NCBI GenBank assembly: GCA_009781005.1
Contig: WQYX01000008.1
Span: 1 to 64,000 of the forward strand
DNA: 64,000 bases
From: Polyangiaceae bacterium
Lineage (GTDB): Bacteria > Myxococcota_A > Polyangia > Polyangiales > Polyangiaceae
Direction: 5' to 3'
Both the position numbers and the translations under genes were made by a program. The notes under the pieces were generated by a model. It searched no databases. It saw nothing but the letters and a program-made list of their open reading frames with translations, and had not been told where the DNA came from. Shown here one piece after another: positions 1 through 8,452 of the stretch. Numbering within the stretch: the stretch's first letter is position 1; each line of letters opens with the position of its first letter.

Positions 1-121
1 CCGACGAGAGCTGCTTGTGCAGCTTGAGGAGGAGCAACGAAGCGATGCGACGCAAATCGACCAAAAGACGACGGGAGCAACCTACGAGGGGTTCCAAACC
101 TCGCGTCAACTTGAAAGCGGT
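1..121. repeat. R1-type repeat, copy f (left end cut by window edge)
   Basis: This stretch is about 90 percent identical to 62938-63061 at the other end of the window; the first 41 bases match exactly. It starts with a perfect hairpin (AGCTGC, loop TTGT, GCAGCT) and ends with CGCGTCAACTTGAAAGCGGT, the same terminal segment found in the other R1 copies at 6015-6051, 26044-26238, 34084-34206 and 47260-47451. The left half differs from those copies, so the element looks modular. It lies downstream of the lipoprotein gene that ends at 190. Small open frames inside it are shared only because the DNA is repeated. Confidence 0.8.
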
Positions 122-122
122 C

Positions 123-187
123 TCTCATCCGGAAACTGCTGCGCGACGTTTCCGGATGAGAACCAATGTACTCCATTCAGGAGTACA
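123..187. terminator. Two consecutive hairpins downstream of the repetitive lipoprotein gene
   Basis: A 14-bp perfect stem (123-136 with 148-161, arm CTCATCCGGAAAC plus one pair, 11-nt loop) is followed by an 8-bp perfect stem (167-174 with 180-187, arm TGTACTCC, loop ATTCA). The second stem begins two bases beyond the minus-strand stop codon at 190-192, so the pair probably marks the 3' end of that transcript. There is no strong T-run, so this is a candidate rather than a classical intrinsic terminator. Confidence 0.5.
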
Positions 188-189
188 AA

Positions 190-957
190 TTATTTCGAAT
201 AGAGTTGGGCGGCGGCAATGCCCGAGCCCTTGACCGCACGAACGATGAATTTCGCGTTCGCAGCAAGCGGGCTCAGTGGCCGGAGGCAATTGGCCTTGCC
301 GCCAATGGAGGCCTGAGAGCCCGTTTGCGAGCTCTTACCAATGCTCAGTGCGAACCCCGGAATCGGCGCGACGTACTGCATCTCGAGTTGGAGTGACGTG
401 ACGCCTGCGCCCTGCGCAACGAGCGTGTAACACTTGCCCGGTTGGAACGTGAACGTGCTCTCGAGCGTCTGGCCTTCCTGGAAGTTGCCGGCGACCACCG
501 GGCCATCCTTCGCCATGCCGGGTGCTTCGGTGTTCGCGAAAATGCCGAGCGGGCCGGTTGCAAGCGCCGCGAGATTCGGATCGAGCGCTTGCGCACTGCC
601 ACCCGTTGCGCCACTTGCCGGCTGAGAAGGGGCGGCCGGCTGCTGCGGGTAGGCGCCGGGCTGTTGCGGATACGCGCCGGGTTGCGGATACGCACCGGGC
701 TGCTGCGGGTAGGCGCCGGGTTGTTGCGGATACGCACCGGGCTGCTGCTGCCCATACGGCTGTTGCGGATACGCACCGGGTTGCTGCGGATACGCACCGG
801 GCTGCTGCGGATACGCGCCGGGTTGTTGCGGGTAGGCGCCGGGCTGCTGCGCGTAATAGCCGTTCGGTTGCTGCGGGGGCTGTTGCTGATCTTTGCAACC
901 CAAGCCGAGTGACGCGAAGGCAACGAGAAGCGAGATGGTGAGGCCGGATCGATTCAC
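190..957 (-). CDS. Lipoprotein with tandem PQQPGAY repeats
   Basis: A 255-residue predicted outer-membrane or periplasmic lipoprotein. The signal peptide ends in a lipobox (LGLGC, Cys about residue 21), giving an export and lipidation signal. Residues about 25-110 are a low-complexity tract of roughly eleven PQQPGAY units, encoded by a 21-bp tandem repeat that looks free to expand or contract. The C-terminal 140 residues form a globular part with a Cys-containing segment ([15 protein letters not shown]), which resembles the ligand-free sensor-like C-terminal domains often seen in myxobacterial lipoproteins, but I do not recognise the family. Two hairpins follow the stop codon. Function is unknown; the Pro/Gln/Tyr-rich linker may span the peptidoglycan or act as a surface stalk (inference). 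Confidence 0.85.
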   Translation of the reverse strand: MNRSGLTISLLVAFASLGLGCKDQQQPPQQPNGYYAQQPGAYPQQPGAYPQQPGAYPQQPGAYPQQPYGQQQPGAYPQQPGAYPQQPGAYPQPGAYPQQPGAYPQQPAAPSQPASGATGGSAQALDPNLAALATGPLGIFANTEAPGMAKDGPVVAGNFQEGQTLESTFTFQPGKCYTLVAQGAGVTSLQLEMQYVAPIPGFALSIGKSSQTGSQASIGGKANCLRPLSPLAANAKFIVRAVKGSGIAAAQLYSK

Positions 958-1026
958 GGCGAGACTCCTTTTTTCATGTGGAAAACGGGGCGGAGCATAA
1001 CCGAAATCGCCTCGTTTTCTCCATCT

Positions 1027-1731
1027 TCATGGCAATTGACTGTTGACGATCGAGATCGCATCCAAGTCGAATCCGCCCGTATTCGGCTTCGGCGGATTCG
1101 CGGGGCACTCGGTGGTGCCCACGTCGCGGATGCGGACGTACCGCGCCGTCGCGAGACCGACATCGGCGAGATCGAACGGATCTCCACCGGCCACATTTGG
1201 GTCGATCGGCGAGATGCCATTGCCGGGCGCGGAGAACACCGGGTGCCATCCCGCGCATTCGCCGTAGGGCGGGCTCGGCGTCGGCGTGCACGGGAACACC
1301 TTCCACGTGACGCCATCCTCGCTCACGCTCACTTCGCCGAGTTCGGCCGCCGGATAATCTGGATTTCCGTTTATCCAAAACGGGTTTTCGAACACGATGA
1401 AGTCGACACCGGGCCCGTCGACGATCGCATTCGGCGCAAACCCGAGCACGATTTCGCCGTCGTTACCGAGCGACACGACGTCGAGGCTTCCCGCAAGCGC
1501 ACCGGCGCCAACGGGAGGACCTTCGACGATGCCCGGCATCTTCGTCTGGCCAAAGCCGGCGCAATCGCCCGGCGTGAAGGACACGACGCTCGTGACGAAG
1601 CGATAAGCAGGAATGACGCCGCCGCCGTCCGCATCCTCGGGCGAGCTCGTGTCGCTCGACGAGGAACACGCGACGGCGAACACCGTCGCGGAGACGGCGA
1701 GGCCGCAAAAAAAGATAGATGTATTATTCAT
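1027..1731 (-). CDS. Surface lipoprotein with FENPF motif (cell-surface protein)
   Basis: A 234-residue predicted lipoprotein. The start MNNTSIFF is chosen because it follows directly from the upstream gene with an 8-bp overlap (ATGAATAA) and gives a compact signal peptide ending in the lipobox FAVAC. After a Ser/Asp-rich linker, residues about 35-230 contain GPGVDFIVFENPFW and a later RYVRIRDVG segment. Both are typical of the secreted cell-surface proteins found in myxobacteria and planctomycetes, whose beta-sandwich resembles carbohydrate-binding modules. No catalytic motif is visible. The gene appears translationally coupled to the cNMP-binding DUF1003 gene. Role is unknown; adhesion or glycan binding is plausible only as inference. 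Confidence 0.8.
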   Translation of the reverse strand: MNNTSIFFCGLAVSATVFAVACSSSSDTSSPEDADGGGVIPAYRFVTSVVSFTPGDCAGFGQTKMPGIVEGPPVGAGALAGSLDVVSLGNDGEIVLGFAPNAIVDGPGVDFIVFENPFWINGNPDYPAAELGEVSVSEDGVTWKVFPCTPTPSPPYGECAGWHPVFSAPGNGISPIDPNVAGGDPFDLADVGLATARYVRIRDVGTTECPANPPKPNTGGFDLDAISIVNSQLP

Positions 1732-2614
1732 GCGTGTAAGGGCCACCCGGTTTCTTCGCTGGGATCTCGGCGCGCACGCGTTCGCTGCGCATCACGCGCT
1801 CGAGAGCATCGAGACGCCTGGTCGTCTCGGCACGCAGAGAGCCAAGTTCGCGGAGGAGCGATTCGATGCCCACCTCGTTCTTCAAGTTCACGCGATAATC
1901 GGTCTCCGCGGTCGCGCGATCTTTTACCGATTGACGGTTCTGGCTCATGACGATGAGCGGCCCCTGCAACGCGACGAGAATGGCGAGAGCAAGGTTGTAG
2001 AACTCATACGGATACTCGTCGAACGGCCGCGGCAGCCATTTGTTGGCCGCTGCCCATCCAATGGAGAGGACGACCAAGAAAAGGATGAACGACCAGCTTC
2101 CGTTGAGCTCGGCGACCTTGTCGGCGAGGCGCTGACCCCACGTCAGGTTGTCTTCGATTTCTCTGACGACATCGCGCGCCGCACGTTGCGAGAGCAGCGC
2201 GTTGGTTTCGCGCAGGCGCTCGGCCATCTCGGCAAGAATCGCGATGGCCGCATTGCGCGACTTCGAGAGATGATCGCCGAACTCTTCGCGCGTGAGTTCG
2301 AGCAATACGGTGTCCACCGTGGCCTCCACGCTGGCCGAGCGCGGCTTGTCGTCGAAGAGCGACAGCTCACCGAAATACTCCCCCACGTGCGCGTCTTTGA
2401 GCACGACGCGCGGTTCATTCTCGCGCCCGGGCAGGAAGATTTGTACGACGCCAGAGAGCACAACGTACATGCTCGAGCCCTCGTCGCCCATGTCGAAGAC
2501 TCTCTCGCCGCTCTTGAAAGAACGCTTGGTGAGGCGGTTGGCAAGTGCCTCGAGATCATCGACAGCAAGAGTGTCGAACAATGGGATTTGCGCGAGTAGC
2601 TCGGAGTGCTCCAT
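1724..2614 (-). CDS. Cyclic-nucleotide-binding domain fused to DUF1003 membrane protein
   Basis: A 296-residue protein. Residues 1-130 form a cNMP-binding domain (GERVFDMGDEGSSMYVVLSG, followed by GEYFGELSLFDDKPRSASV, the phosphate-binding cassette region). Residues about 155-250 match DUF1003, with two membrane helices at about 175-191 and 206-224 and the conserved tail of the second helix (GPLIVMSQNRQ, D, DR). The C-terminal 40 residues look helical. The arrangement suggests a small inner-membrane protein gated or sensed by cAMP or c-di-GMP-like ligands; DUF1003 itself has no established function. It is transcribed away from the homocysteine methyltransferase gene across a 105-bp divergent spacer (2615-2719) and overlaps the downstream lipoprotein gene. 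Confidence 0.88.
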   Translation of the reverse strand: MEHSELLAQIPLFDTLAVDDLEALANRLTKRSFKSGERVFDMGDEGSSMYVVLSGVVQIFLPGRENEPRVVLKDAHVGEYFGELSLFDDKPRSASVEATVDTVLLELTREEFGDHLSKSRNAAIAILAEMAERLRETNALLSQRAARDVVREIEDNLTWGQRLADKVAELNGSWSFILFLVVLSIGWAAANKWLPRPFDEYPYEFYNLALAILVALQGPLIVMSQNRQSVKDRATAETDYRVNLKNEVGIESLLRELGSLRAETTRRLDALERVMRSERVRAEIPAKKPGGPYTHE

Positions 2615-2719
2615 GGGATAAAACCCGCCGGTTCCGTTGCGATGCTCGCGCGCCCGCGCGCAAGGAGCAAGGGTCGTCTACTTGCCCGGCCGTGGCTCGC
2701 CGCGGTAACTCCTTGCGCC

Positions 2720-4645
2720 ATGTCTTCGTTTCTCGAAGCGCTCGCGACGGGCCCCCTCGTCGTCGACGGCGCGATGGGCACGCAGCTCTACGAGCGCGGC
2801 GTGCTTTTCAGTTCGTGCTTCGAGGAGCTCTGTCTGTCGCGTCCCGAGCTCGTGAAAAAGACGCACGAGGATTACGTGCGCGCGGGTGCGCAAGTCCTCG
2901 AGACGAACACGTTCGGTGCGAACGCGATGCGCCTCGATAGACACGGCTTGTCCGGCAAAGTTCGTGAGATCAACGTCGCCGGCGTTCGACTTGCGCGCGA
3001 TGCCGCAGGTGGCAAGGCGTTCGTCGCCGGCGCCATCGGACCCTCGGGATACTTTCTCGGCGACGCGCTTGCCGAGGATCTCGCCAAAGTGCGCGCGGCG
3101 ATTGCCGAGCAGGCGGAAGCCTTGGTCGATGCGGGTGTCGATGCGCTCGTGATCGAGACGGTGCGGCAGACGAACGAGCTTCGCGTCGCGGTCGAGAGCG
3201 CCGTTGCCGTCTCGAAGGGGCAGATCCCCGTCGTCGCGTCGGCATCGGTCGACGAGCAAAGCCGCATGTCCGACGGAACGACGTCCGCGGAGATCGCGCG
3301 CTTGATGCGTGAGTGGGGTGCGAGCGTCGTCGGCGTCAATTGCTGTGCGGGTCCGATGAACGTGCTCGAAGCCGTCGAACCGATGCTCGAATTGAAGCTG
3401 CCGGTCTGGGCGGTACCGAACGCGGGGCTCCCCCGGCGCGTCGACGAACGGCTCGTCTACGTGTCCACCGCGGAGTACTTCGGCGTCTACGCACGGCGCA
3501 TGTTCAAGATGGGCGTGCGTCTCGTGGGCGGGTGCTGCGGAACGACGCCCGATCACATCAAACGCATTGCGGCCGCGGCGCGCATGGTGGGTTCATCGGA
3601 TCCCGCGCGAGGCAATGTCTCTTCGGGGCCGCCCGCGATCCAGCGCGCAAGCGACGCCTTTCAGACGTGGTCGGTGAACTCGCCACCTCCGTCCGGGGCG
3701 AACAAGGCTGCGCCCTTTGCCGAGCGCAGCAGCCTCGCGAGCAAGATCGCACGCGGCAAGTTCGTCGTGTCCGTCGAAGTAAACCCTCCAGTCGGTCTCG
3801 ATCTCGGCGGCGCCATCGCCGCCGCGAAGATGCTGCGAGACGGCGGTGTCGACGTCATCAACATCGCCGACGGTGCGCGCGCGCAAGCGCGCATGGGCAA
3901 CATCGCCATGGCGGCGCGCATCGAGCAGCATGCGGGAATGGAGACGATCCTTCACGTGTGCGGCCGCGATCGAAACCTGCTGGGGACGCTTGCGCATCTG
4001 CTCGCCGCGCACGAACTCGGGATCCGAAACCTCGTCGTGATCACGGGCGATCCGCCGAAGATGGGCGACTTCCCGGACGCATCCGCCGTCTACGATCTCG
4101 ACTCGATCGGCATCCTCAAGCTCGCCGCGCGCCTGAACCACGGCATCGATCCGGGAGGGAAATCGCTCGGCGGGGCAACGCGCTTCGTGCTTGCAACGGG
4201 CGCCGAGCCCGCGGCGCTCAACTACGAACGCGAGCTCACACGCCTTGCGCATAAGAAGGATGCCGGCGCGGAGCTCGTGATGACGCAGCCGGTGTACGAT
4301 CCTCGAGTGCTCGACAAGTTTCTTACGGACACGGCGCCGCTCGGACTGCCGGTGCTCGTCGGCATCCTTCCACTTGCGAGCCATCGCAACGCGGAGTTTT
4401 TGCACAACGAGGTGCCCGGCATGCAGGTGCCCGAGCCCGTGCGCGAACGCATGCGCAAAGCTGGTTCGGGTCCGCTCGCTCGCAAGGAGGGCGTCGCGAT
4501 CGCGCGCGAAATGCTCGTTGCCGTGCGCGGGCGCGTGGCCGGCGCGTACATCATGCCTCCGCTCGAGCGCTACGAGCTCGCGCTCGAAGTCGTCGACGGC
4601 TTGCTCGATCGCGACGACGTCCTTCGTCCGACTGCGAAAGCATGA
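2720..4645 (+). CDS. Bifunctional homocysteine S-methyltransferase / methylenetetrahydrofolate reductase
   Basis: A 641-residue fusion enzyme of methionine and one-carbon metabolism. Residues about 1-300 are a Hcy-methyltransferase barrel: DGAMGTQLYERG at the start, and the zinc-ligand cysteines in GVNCCAGP (about 208) and GGCCGTTPDH (about 271). Residues about 340-641 are a MetF-type flavin barrel, with SVEVNPP at the first strand, LHVCGRDRN and ITGDPPKMGD, and MTQPVYD near the folate site. The fusion would make 5-methyl-THF and methylate homocysteine in one polypeptide, as proposed for YitJ-type proteins. The start at 2720 (MSSFLEAL) is preferred over an in-frame ATG at 2606 because homology begins there and the longer form overlaps the divergent gene. 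The stop overlaps the next start (ATGA). Confidence 0.93.
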   Translation: MSSFLEALATGPLVVDGAMGTQLYERGVLFSSCFEELCLSRPELVKKTHEDYVRAGAQVLETNTFGANAMRLDRHGLSGKVREINVAGVRLARDAAGGKAFVAGAIGPSGYFLGDALAEDLAKVRAAIAEQAEALVDAGVDALVIETVRQTNELRVAVESAVAVSKGQIPVVASASVDEQSRMSDGTTSAEIARLMREWGASVVGVNCCAGPMNVLEAVEPMLELKLPVWAVPNAGLPRRVDERLVYVSTAEYFGVYARRMFKMGVRLVGGCCGTTPDHIKRIAAAARMVGSSDPARGNVSSGPPAIQRASDAFQTWSVNSPPPSGANKAAPFAERSSLASKIARGKFVVSVEVNPPVGLDLGGAIAAAKMLRDGGVDVINIADGARAQARMGNIAMAARIEQHAGMETILHVCGRDRNLLGTLAHLLAAHELGIRNLVVITGDPPKMGDFPDASAVYDLDSIGILKLAARLNHGIDPGGKSLGGATRFVLATGAEPAALNYERELTRLAHKKDAGAELVMTQPVYDPRVLDKFLTDTAPLGLPVLVGILPLASHRNAEFLHNEVPGMQVPEPVRERMRKAGSGPLARKEGVAIAREMLVAVRGRVAGAYIMPPLERYELALEVVDGLLDRDDVLRPTAKA

Positions 4646-6009
4646 GACGGATGAATTGCCCTGCGTGCTTCGTGCTGACCGCCGCGCTCGCGGCGATGCT
4701 CGTATCCTGCAAGCGAAGCGAGGTGGCTCCGGTGCCGCCCGACGATCTGACCGAGGAGAAGACTTCGCCGGTGGCGTCGGTCGCTCCGGAGCCCGTGCCG
4801 CGTTGCCGATCCGAAGGCGCGCGCTTGCCGCTGCTCGGCGAGGACGTCATCGTCGGTGAGGCGGCGATCGTGAATGGATCCTTGCTCGTCGGTGTCATTC
4901 GGCGCGATGGGGCCAAGCGCGTGGCGTCGATCGTGGTGACCGACGCCGGGCTCACGTCTCCGCGCTACGTCGATGTTGGCGTTGCGCTCGGCGACGATCC
5001 ACCGCCGGTGCCGTACGCCGCGGGCGGGCGCGCGTTCATCGTGTATTTTGCACGCAAATTCGGAGAGAGTACCCGCGAGCTTCGCGTTGCGCGGCTCGAT
5101 CTGCGACCCGGCACGCAATCAACGCACGCTCTCGAGACGATCGCGATCGTCCCGCAACAGGCCGACGAGTCGCTCGCGTTCGATGTCGCGTGGGGCCCGG
5201 CGATCGGAGGTGCAACACCTTCGGCGCTCGTCGCGTGGGACGAGGACGCGCCGCGTGCGCCCGGTCGTCTCTTCGCGTCGCGCGGCCTCATCAAGGTGCA
5301 GTTTGCGCCGTTCGCAAAAGCTGGCGCAAAGGCGAAGGTTGTCTCCCCCGAAGACTCGGACGCCGAGCTCCCTCGTCTCTTGCCACGAAGAGATGGCTAC
5401 TGGCTCGCGTGGCTCGCGAACAGGCCCGAGGTCGACGACGCGGGCGCGCCCTCTGCCGTGAGCGAGGGACCCGGTGAGAGCCGCGCATATCGTTGGGTGG
5501 AGATCGTTGCGCTCGACGCGAAGGGAGATCCCGCGTCGAACGTGCGCCGTGTTTCGTCCGAGAAGGGGCGCGCACTCGCATTCGATCTCGCCACGCCCGC
5601 GAGCGGAAAGAGCGAGATCGTCGTGCTCGTGCAAGATGAAGCAGCAAGCGCGGAAGGCGGCGGCGCTCGGATCACGCGTTACGTCCTCGACGGCGATCGC
5701 GTCGAGTCCGGAGACATCGTCGATAGTGGCGTGGGCGCGGCTCTCGCCGAGCTCGTGCCCGCAGTCGACGGAGTGACGCGCTGGCTCTCGTGGGTCGACA
5801 CCCGAGACCGCGCGCGCATCGTGCCGCTCGGACCCGCGCTCGCGCCAGCCGCGCCAGCGACGTTCGAGCCGTCGCTCGATGAGGCGCGTCCGTTGATTTT
5901 TGCGGCGCCCAACGCGACCATCGTCGTTGCCAACCAACGGATACAGAACAGCGACAGCGACGTGGCGCTTGCCCCGCGCACCGAGCTTGCGCGCATCCTC
6001 TGCCACTAG
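4642..6009 (+). CDS. Large lipoprotein of unknown function
   Basis: A 455-residue protein with a signal peptide and lipobox (MLVSC, Cys about 25), so exported and lipidated. The mature part is rich in short beta-strand-like segments (YRWVEIVALDAKGD, YWLAWLANRPEVDD, TRWLSWVDTRD) that recur every 60-90 residues, suggesting a beta-propeller or repeat fold. No enzyme motif is recognised. It is translationally coupled to the methyltransferase-reductase gene by a 4-bp ATGA overlap, although a metabolic link is not obvious. A truncated R1 repeat follows its stop codon. Confidence 0.82.
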   Translation: MRRMNCPACFVLTAALAAMLVSCKRSEVAPVPPDDLTEEKTSPVASVAPEPVPRCRSEGARLPLLGEDVIVGEAAIVNGSLLVGVIRRDGAKRVASIVVTDAGLTSPRYVDVGVALGDDPPPVPYAAGGRAFIVYFARKFGESTRELRVARLDLRPGTQSTHALETIAIVPQQADESLAFDVAWGPAIGGATPSALVAWDEDAPRAPGRLFASRGLIKVQFAPFAKAGAKAKVVSPEDSDAELPRLLPRRDGYWLAWLANRPEVDDAGAPSAVSEGPGESRAYRWVEIVALDAKGDPASNVRRVSSEKGRALAFDLATPASGKSEIVVLVQDEAASAEGGGARITRYVLDGDRVESGDIVDSGVGAALAELVPAVDGVTRWLSWVDTRDRARIVPLGPALAPAAPATFEPSLDEARPLIFAAPNATIVVANQRIQNSDSDVALAPRTELARILCH

Positions 6010-6014
6010 CCCGT

Positions 6015-6051
6015 CCCGCCTCGACCTCGCGTCAACTTTGAAAGCGGTCTA
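6015..6051 (+). repeat. R1 repeat fragment (one end only)
   Basis: The segment carries the R1 right end, CCTCGACCTCGCGTCAACTT followed by TGAAAGCGGTCTA, five bases after the lipoprotein stop codon. No matching left arm is present, so it is a remnant. One extra T in the CAACTTTG segment distinguishes it from other copies. Confidence 0.7.
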
Positions 6052-6150
6052 AATCCTGCCTCTTCCCCCGCGCCGCTCGTTCGACTAGCTTTTTCCTCGT
6101 GACGAGCAAAAGCCGGCGGTTTGCGAGCGAATCGGCGCGCGAACACGCTG

Positions 6151-6224
6151 GGGCCCATAGCTCAATCGGTCAGAGCCCCCGGCTCATAACCGGGCTGTTC
6201 CTGGTTCGAACCCAGGTGGGCCCA
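6151..6224 (+). tRNA. tRNA with CAU anticodon (elongator Met or Ile2)
   Basis: The cloverleaf folds by eye: acceptor GGGCCCA with TGGGCCC, D-stem GCTC/GAGC, anticodon stem CCCGG/CCGGG with loop CTCATAA (anticodon CAT at 6185-6187), T-stem CCTGG/CCAGG with loop TTCGAAC, discriminator A at 6224. The following bases are CA, so the CCA tail is not encoded. The anticodon stem lacks the three G:C pairs of initiator tRNA. The GGGCCCA acceptor and CCGG stem fit either elongator tRNA-Met or the lysidine-modified tRNA-Ile2; I cannot decide between them from this sequence alone. Confidence 0.95.
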
Positions 6225-6283
6225 CAGGGCGGGTTGCGCTCCCGCGGGCTTCGCACGGCGCTAACAGAAGAAGGAGAGAGCGG

Positions 6284-7021
6284 TTGAGCACTACGGAGCA
6301 GGTCCGCGAGCAAATACATGCATTGGAAAACCTTGCAGCGGTAGACGCCGAGGTCAGGGCACTCGAAGAGAAGCTTAGTGAAGAGCGAAGCGTGCTCAAC
6401 ACGCTGAAGGACAACCTGAAGAGGCTTGACGACAAGCTCCTGATCGATCGCGCGGCTCTGTCGGCTGGTGACAAGCAGCGTGCGGAGCTCCAACTCGACA
6501 TCCGCACCATGACGCACCAGATCGAGCATTCCCGCGAGAAGCTCAATCGCTCGCGCACGGAGCGCGAATCGAACGCGGCTCAACGCGAGCTCGAGGAGCT
6601 CCGCAAATTGATTCGTGATCGCGAGGACGAGAGCAAGCGCATCGAGACGGACACGGCCCCCGTCCGCTCCGCTGTCGAGGCGTCCGAGGCCGAGCGAACG
6701 CGCATCAGCGAAGAGCTCTCCGCCAAAGAAGGTGGCATCCAGGCCAAGCTCACCAAGCTGGAAGCCGACCGCGCCGAAAAGGGCGGAGGCCGCGAGGCTC
6801 TCGTCAAGCGGCTGCCACCCGCACTCTTCCGCAAGTACGAGATGATTCGAGAACGTCGCGGCAGTGGCGTTGCTCAAACCATCGATGGCACCTGCAACAA
6901 GTGCAACATGTCGCTGCCACCCCAGCTCTATCATCGACTCCGCCGAGAGCCGCTCATCGAGCAGTGCCCTTCGTGCCACCGGATGATCTACTTTGCGCCG
7001 CCGCCTCAAAAAACCGAATAG
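6284..7021 (+). CDS. Coiled-coil protein with C4-type zinc ribbon
   Basis: A 245-residue cytoplasmic protein. Residues about 1-180 are strongly charged and heptad-like, predicted to form a long coiled coil. The C-terminus (about 200-240) holds a C4 zinc ribbon, CNKCNM about 25 residues before CPSCHRMIYF, the arrangement of the zf-RING_7 family. Members are widespread and proposed to bind nucleic acid or act as chaperone-like scaffolds, but their function is not settled. The start is a TTG at 6284, supported by an AAGGAGA ribosome-binding site seven bases upstream. The tRNA gene lies just before it, and an R2 element separates it from the downstream kinase. Confidence 0.88.
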   Translation: MSTTEQVREQIHALENLAAVDAEVRALEEKLSEERSVLNTLKDNLKRLDDKLLIDRAALSAGDKQRAELQLDIRTMTHQIEHSREKLNRSRTERESNAAQRELEELRKLIRDREDESKRIETDTAPVRSAVEASEAERTRISEELSAKEGGIQAKLTKLEADRAEKGGGREALVKRLPPALFRKYEMIRERRGSGVAQTIDGTCNKCNMSLPPQLYHRLRREPLIEQCPSCHRMIYFAPPPQKTE

Positions 7022-7035
7022 ACAGAATGCATTCT

Positions 7036-7179
7036 GAATGCACTTCAGAACCATCGCGAGCGACACGAGGCCAAGGCGGGCCCGAGCAGCGGACCGGAAC
7101 AGCCTTGTGTGGCTTTGAGGACCGCAGCGCAGGGCCCAACGCCGGCATCGTGGCGCGCAGCAGGTTCTGAAATGCGTTC
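7036..7179. repeat. R2 repeat, copy a
   Basis: The outer arms are GAATGCACTTCAGAACC (7036-7052) and its near-perfect inverse at 7163-7179 (15 of 17 pairs, the other two being wobble-type). Inside lie the R2 end motifs CATCGCGAGCGAC and GCGCGCAGCAGG. The core (GAGCAGCGGACCGGAACAGC, then hairpin AGCC...GGCT, then TTGAGGACCGC) is shared with the R1 copy at 34084-34206. The copy fills the gap between the zinc-ribbon gene and the kinase gene, ending nine bases before the kinase start, so it sits in that mRNA leader. Confidence 0.8.
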
Positions 7180-7188
7180 GCGCGCGAC

Positions 7189-8433
7189 ATGAAGAGTTGC
7201 CCGGAGTGCATGCGCGTATGGCCGGACGACGCGGGTTTCTGCCCCGCCGATGGCATGCAGCTCAAGCCGGCGGATCTGGTGCCCGTCGCGCGCACGAACG
7301 ATCCGCTGCTCGGCACGCTCCTTTGCGGACGCTACGAGCTTCGTCGCATGGTTGCCGCAGGCGGGATGGGGCGCGTCTACGAGAGCATCGACCAGCAAAT
7401 CAACGCACGCGTTGCCGTGAAAGTGCTCCATGAGGAGGTGGCGCAGAATCCGCTTCAACTCGAGCGCTTCAAGCGTGAGTACGAAATCTCGAGTCAGCTA
7501 CCGCACGAGTTCATCGTCAAAGTTTTCGACTTCCAGCACGATCCCGCGCTCGGCGCGTGGCTGCTCGTGATGGAGTTTCTCGACGGGGAGGAACTCCGCG
7601 GCGTCCTCAAGCGCGATCACCAAGTGTCGCCCGAGCGGCTCGTGCGCATGATCTCGCAGATTGCGATGGGGCTCGAGGGCGCGCACGCGAAGAAGTTCGT
7701 TCACCGCGATCTCAAGCCAGACAACTTGTTCCTTTGCGGAACACGCGAAGGCGACGACGTAAAGATTCTCGATTTCGGCTCGGTCAAGAACAAGAACGAT
7801 ACGGCCAAGAAGCTCACGACGCTGGGCACGCAGATCGGTTCACCATTTTACATGGCGCCCGAACAGGCGCAGGGGCTCGACACCGTCGACGCGCGTGCCG
7901 ATGTTTTCGCACTCGCGGCCATCACGTACGAGTGCGTGACCGGGGAAGTGCCGTTCGCGGGCACGAGCGGCCCGTCGATCCTCTTCGCGCTCCTCTCGAC
8001 GAATCCTGATCCCCCGAGCTCGAAGAACGAGCAAGTCAAGTATCCAATCCCACGAGCACTCGATCCCTTGATGGACGTCGCGCTGGCGAAAGATCCGGAC
8101 CTTCGCACGAAGAGCGTCGGTGATTTCGCGTCCGCGCTCGGACATGCGTATGGCCTCACGGGCAATCCCATGACGTGGGCTCACCTCGCGCAAGGCGATC
8201 TCGCGCGACAAATCGCTGAAGCCAGCGCACGCGTTGCCGCCACGGACAGGTTCGTCGCGCCTCGTTCTTCCGCCGATCAGCAGCCAGCGCCCCTCACGGC
8301 GCCGAACGTACACCCGGCAAATCACGCCGGCGTTCCAGCAAGGCGCCCGGTGCGTCTCGTCCTCGCGGTGGCGGGTATTCTGCTGGCGCTCGTCGTTGGG
8401 ATCATCGCCGTGATTGTGCTCCGTCATCGCTAA
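7189..8433 (+). CDS. Ser/Thr protein kinase with N-terminal zinc ribbon and C-terminal membrane anchor
   Basis: A 414-residue Hanks-type kinase. Residues 1-24 are a small zinc ribbon (CPEC at 4-7, FCPADG at 17-22), typical of myxobacterial kinases. The kinase domain spans about 48-320: glycine loop AAGGMGRVYE (56-65), catalytic Lys78 in VAVKVL, HRDLKPDN (172-179), DFG (195-197) and APE (223-225), so all key residues are present and it should be active. One hydrophobic helix near the end (about 388-410) followed by RHR would place the kinase in the cytoplasm, anchored in the inner membrane by its C-terminus. No extracellular sensor domain follows. It is monocistronic as far as can be seen; the next gene is convergent and 19 bases away. 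Confidence 0.93.
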   Translation: MKSCPECMRVWPDDAGFCPADGMQLKPADLVPVARTNDPLLGTLLCGRYELRRMVAAGGMGRVYESIDQQINARVAVKVLHEEVAQNPLQLERFKREYEISSQLPHEFIVKVFDFQHDPALGAWLLVMEFLDGEELRGVLKRDHQVSPERLVRMISQIAMGLEGAHAKKFVHRDLKPDNLFLCGTREGDDVKILDFGSVKNKNDTAKKLTTLGTQIGSPFYMAPEQAQGLDTVDARADVFALAAITYECVTGEVPFAGTSGPSILFALLSTNPDPPSSKNEQVKYPIPRALDPLMDVALAKDPDLRTKSVGDFASALGHAYGLTGNPMTWAHLAQGDLARQIAEASARVAATDRFVAPRSSADQQPAPLTAPNVHPANHAGVPARRPVRLVLAVAGILLALVVGIIAVIVLRHR

Positions 8434-8452
8434 TCGCTCGCACCGGCGTCGC

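Noticed and set aside
15-233. Small ORFs shared by the two R1-type repeats at 1 and 62938
   Set aside because: Similarity follows from repeated DNA; frames end in different tails, no ribosome-binding site, and the shared end is the repeat terminus.
2615-2719. SAM or cobalamin riboswitch in front of the methyltransferase-reductase gene
   Set aside because: The 105-bp spacer has no recognisable conserved riboswitch core by eye.
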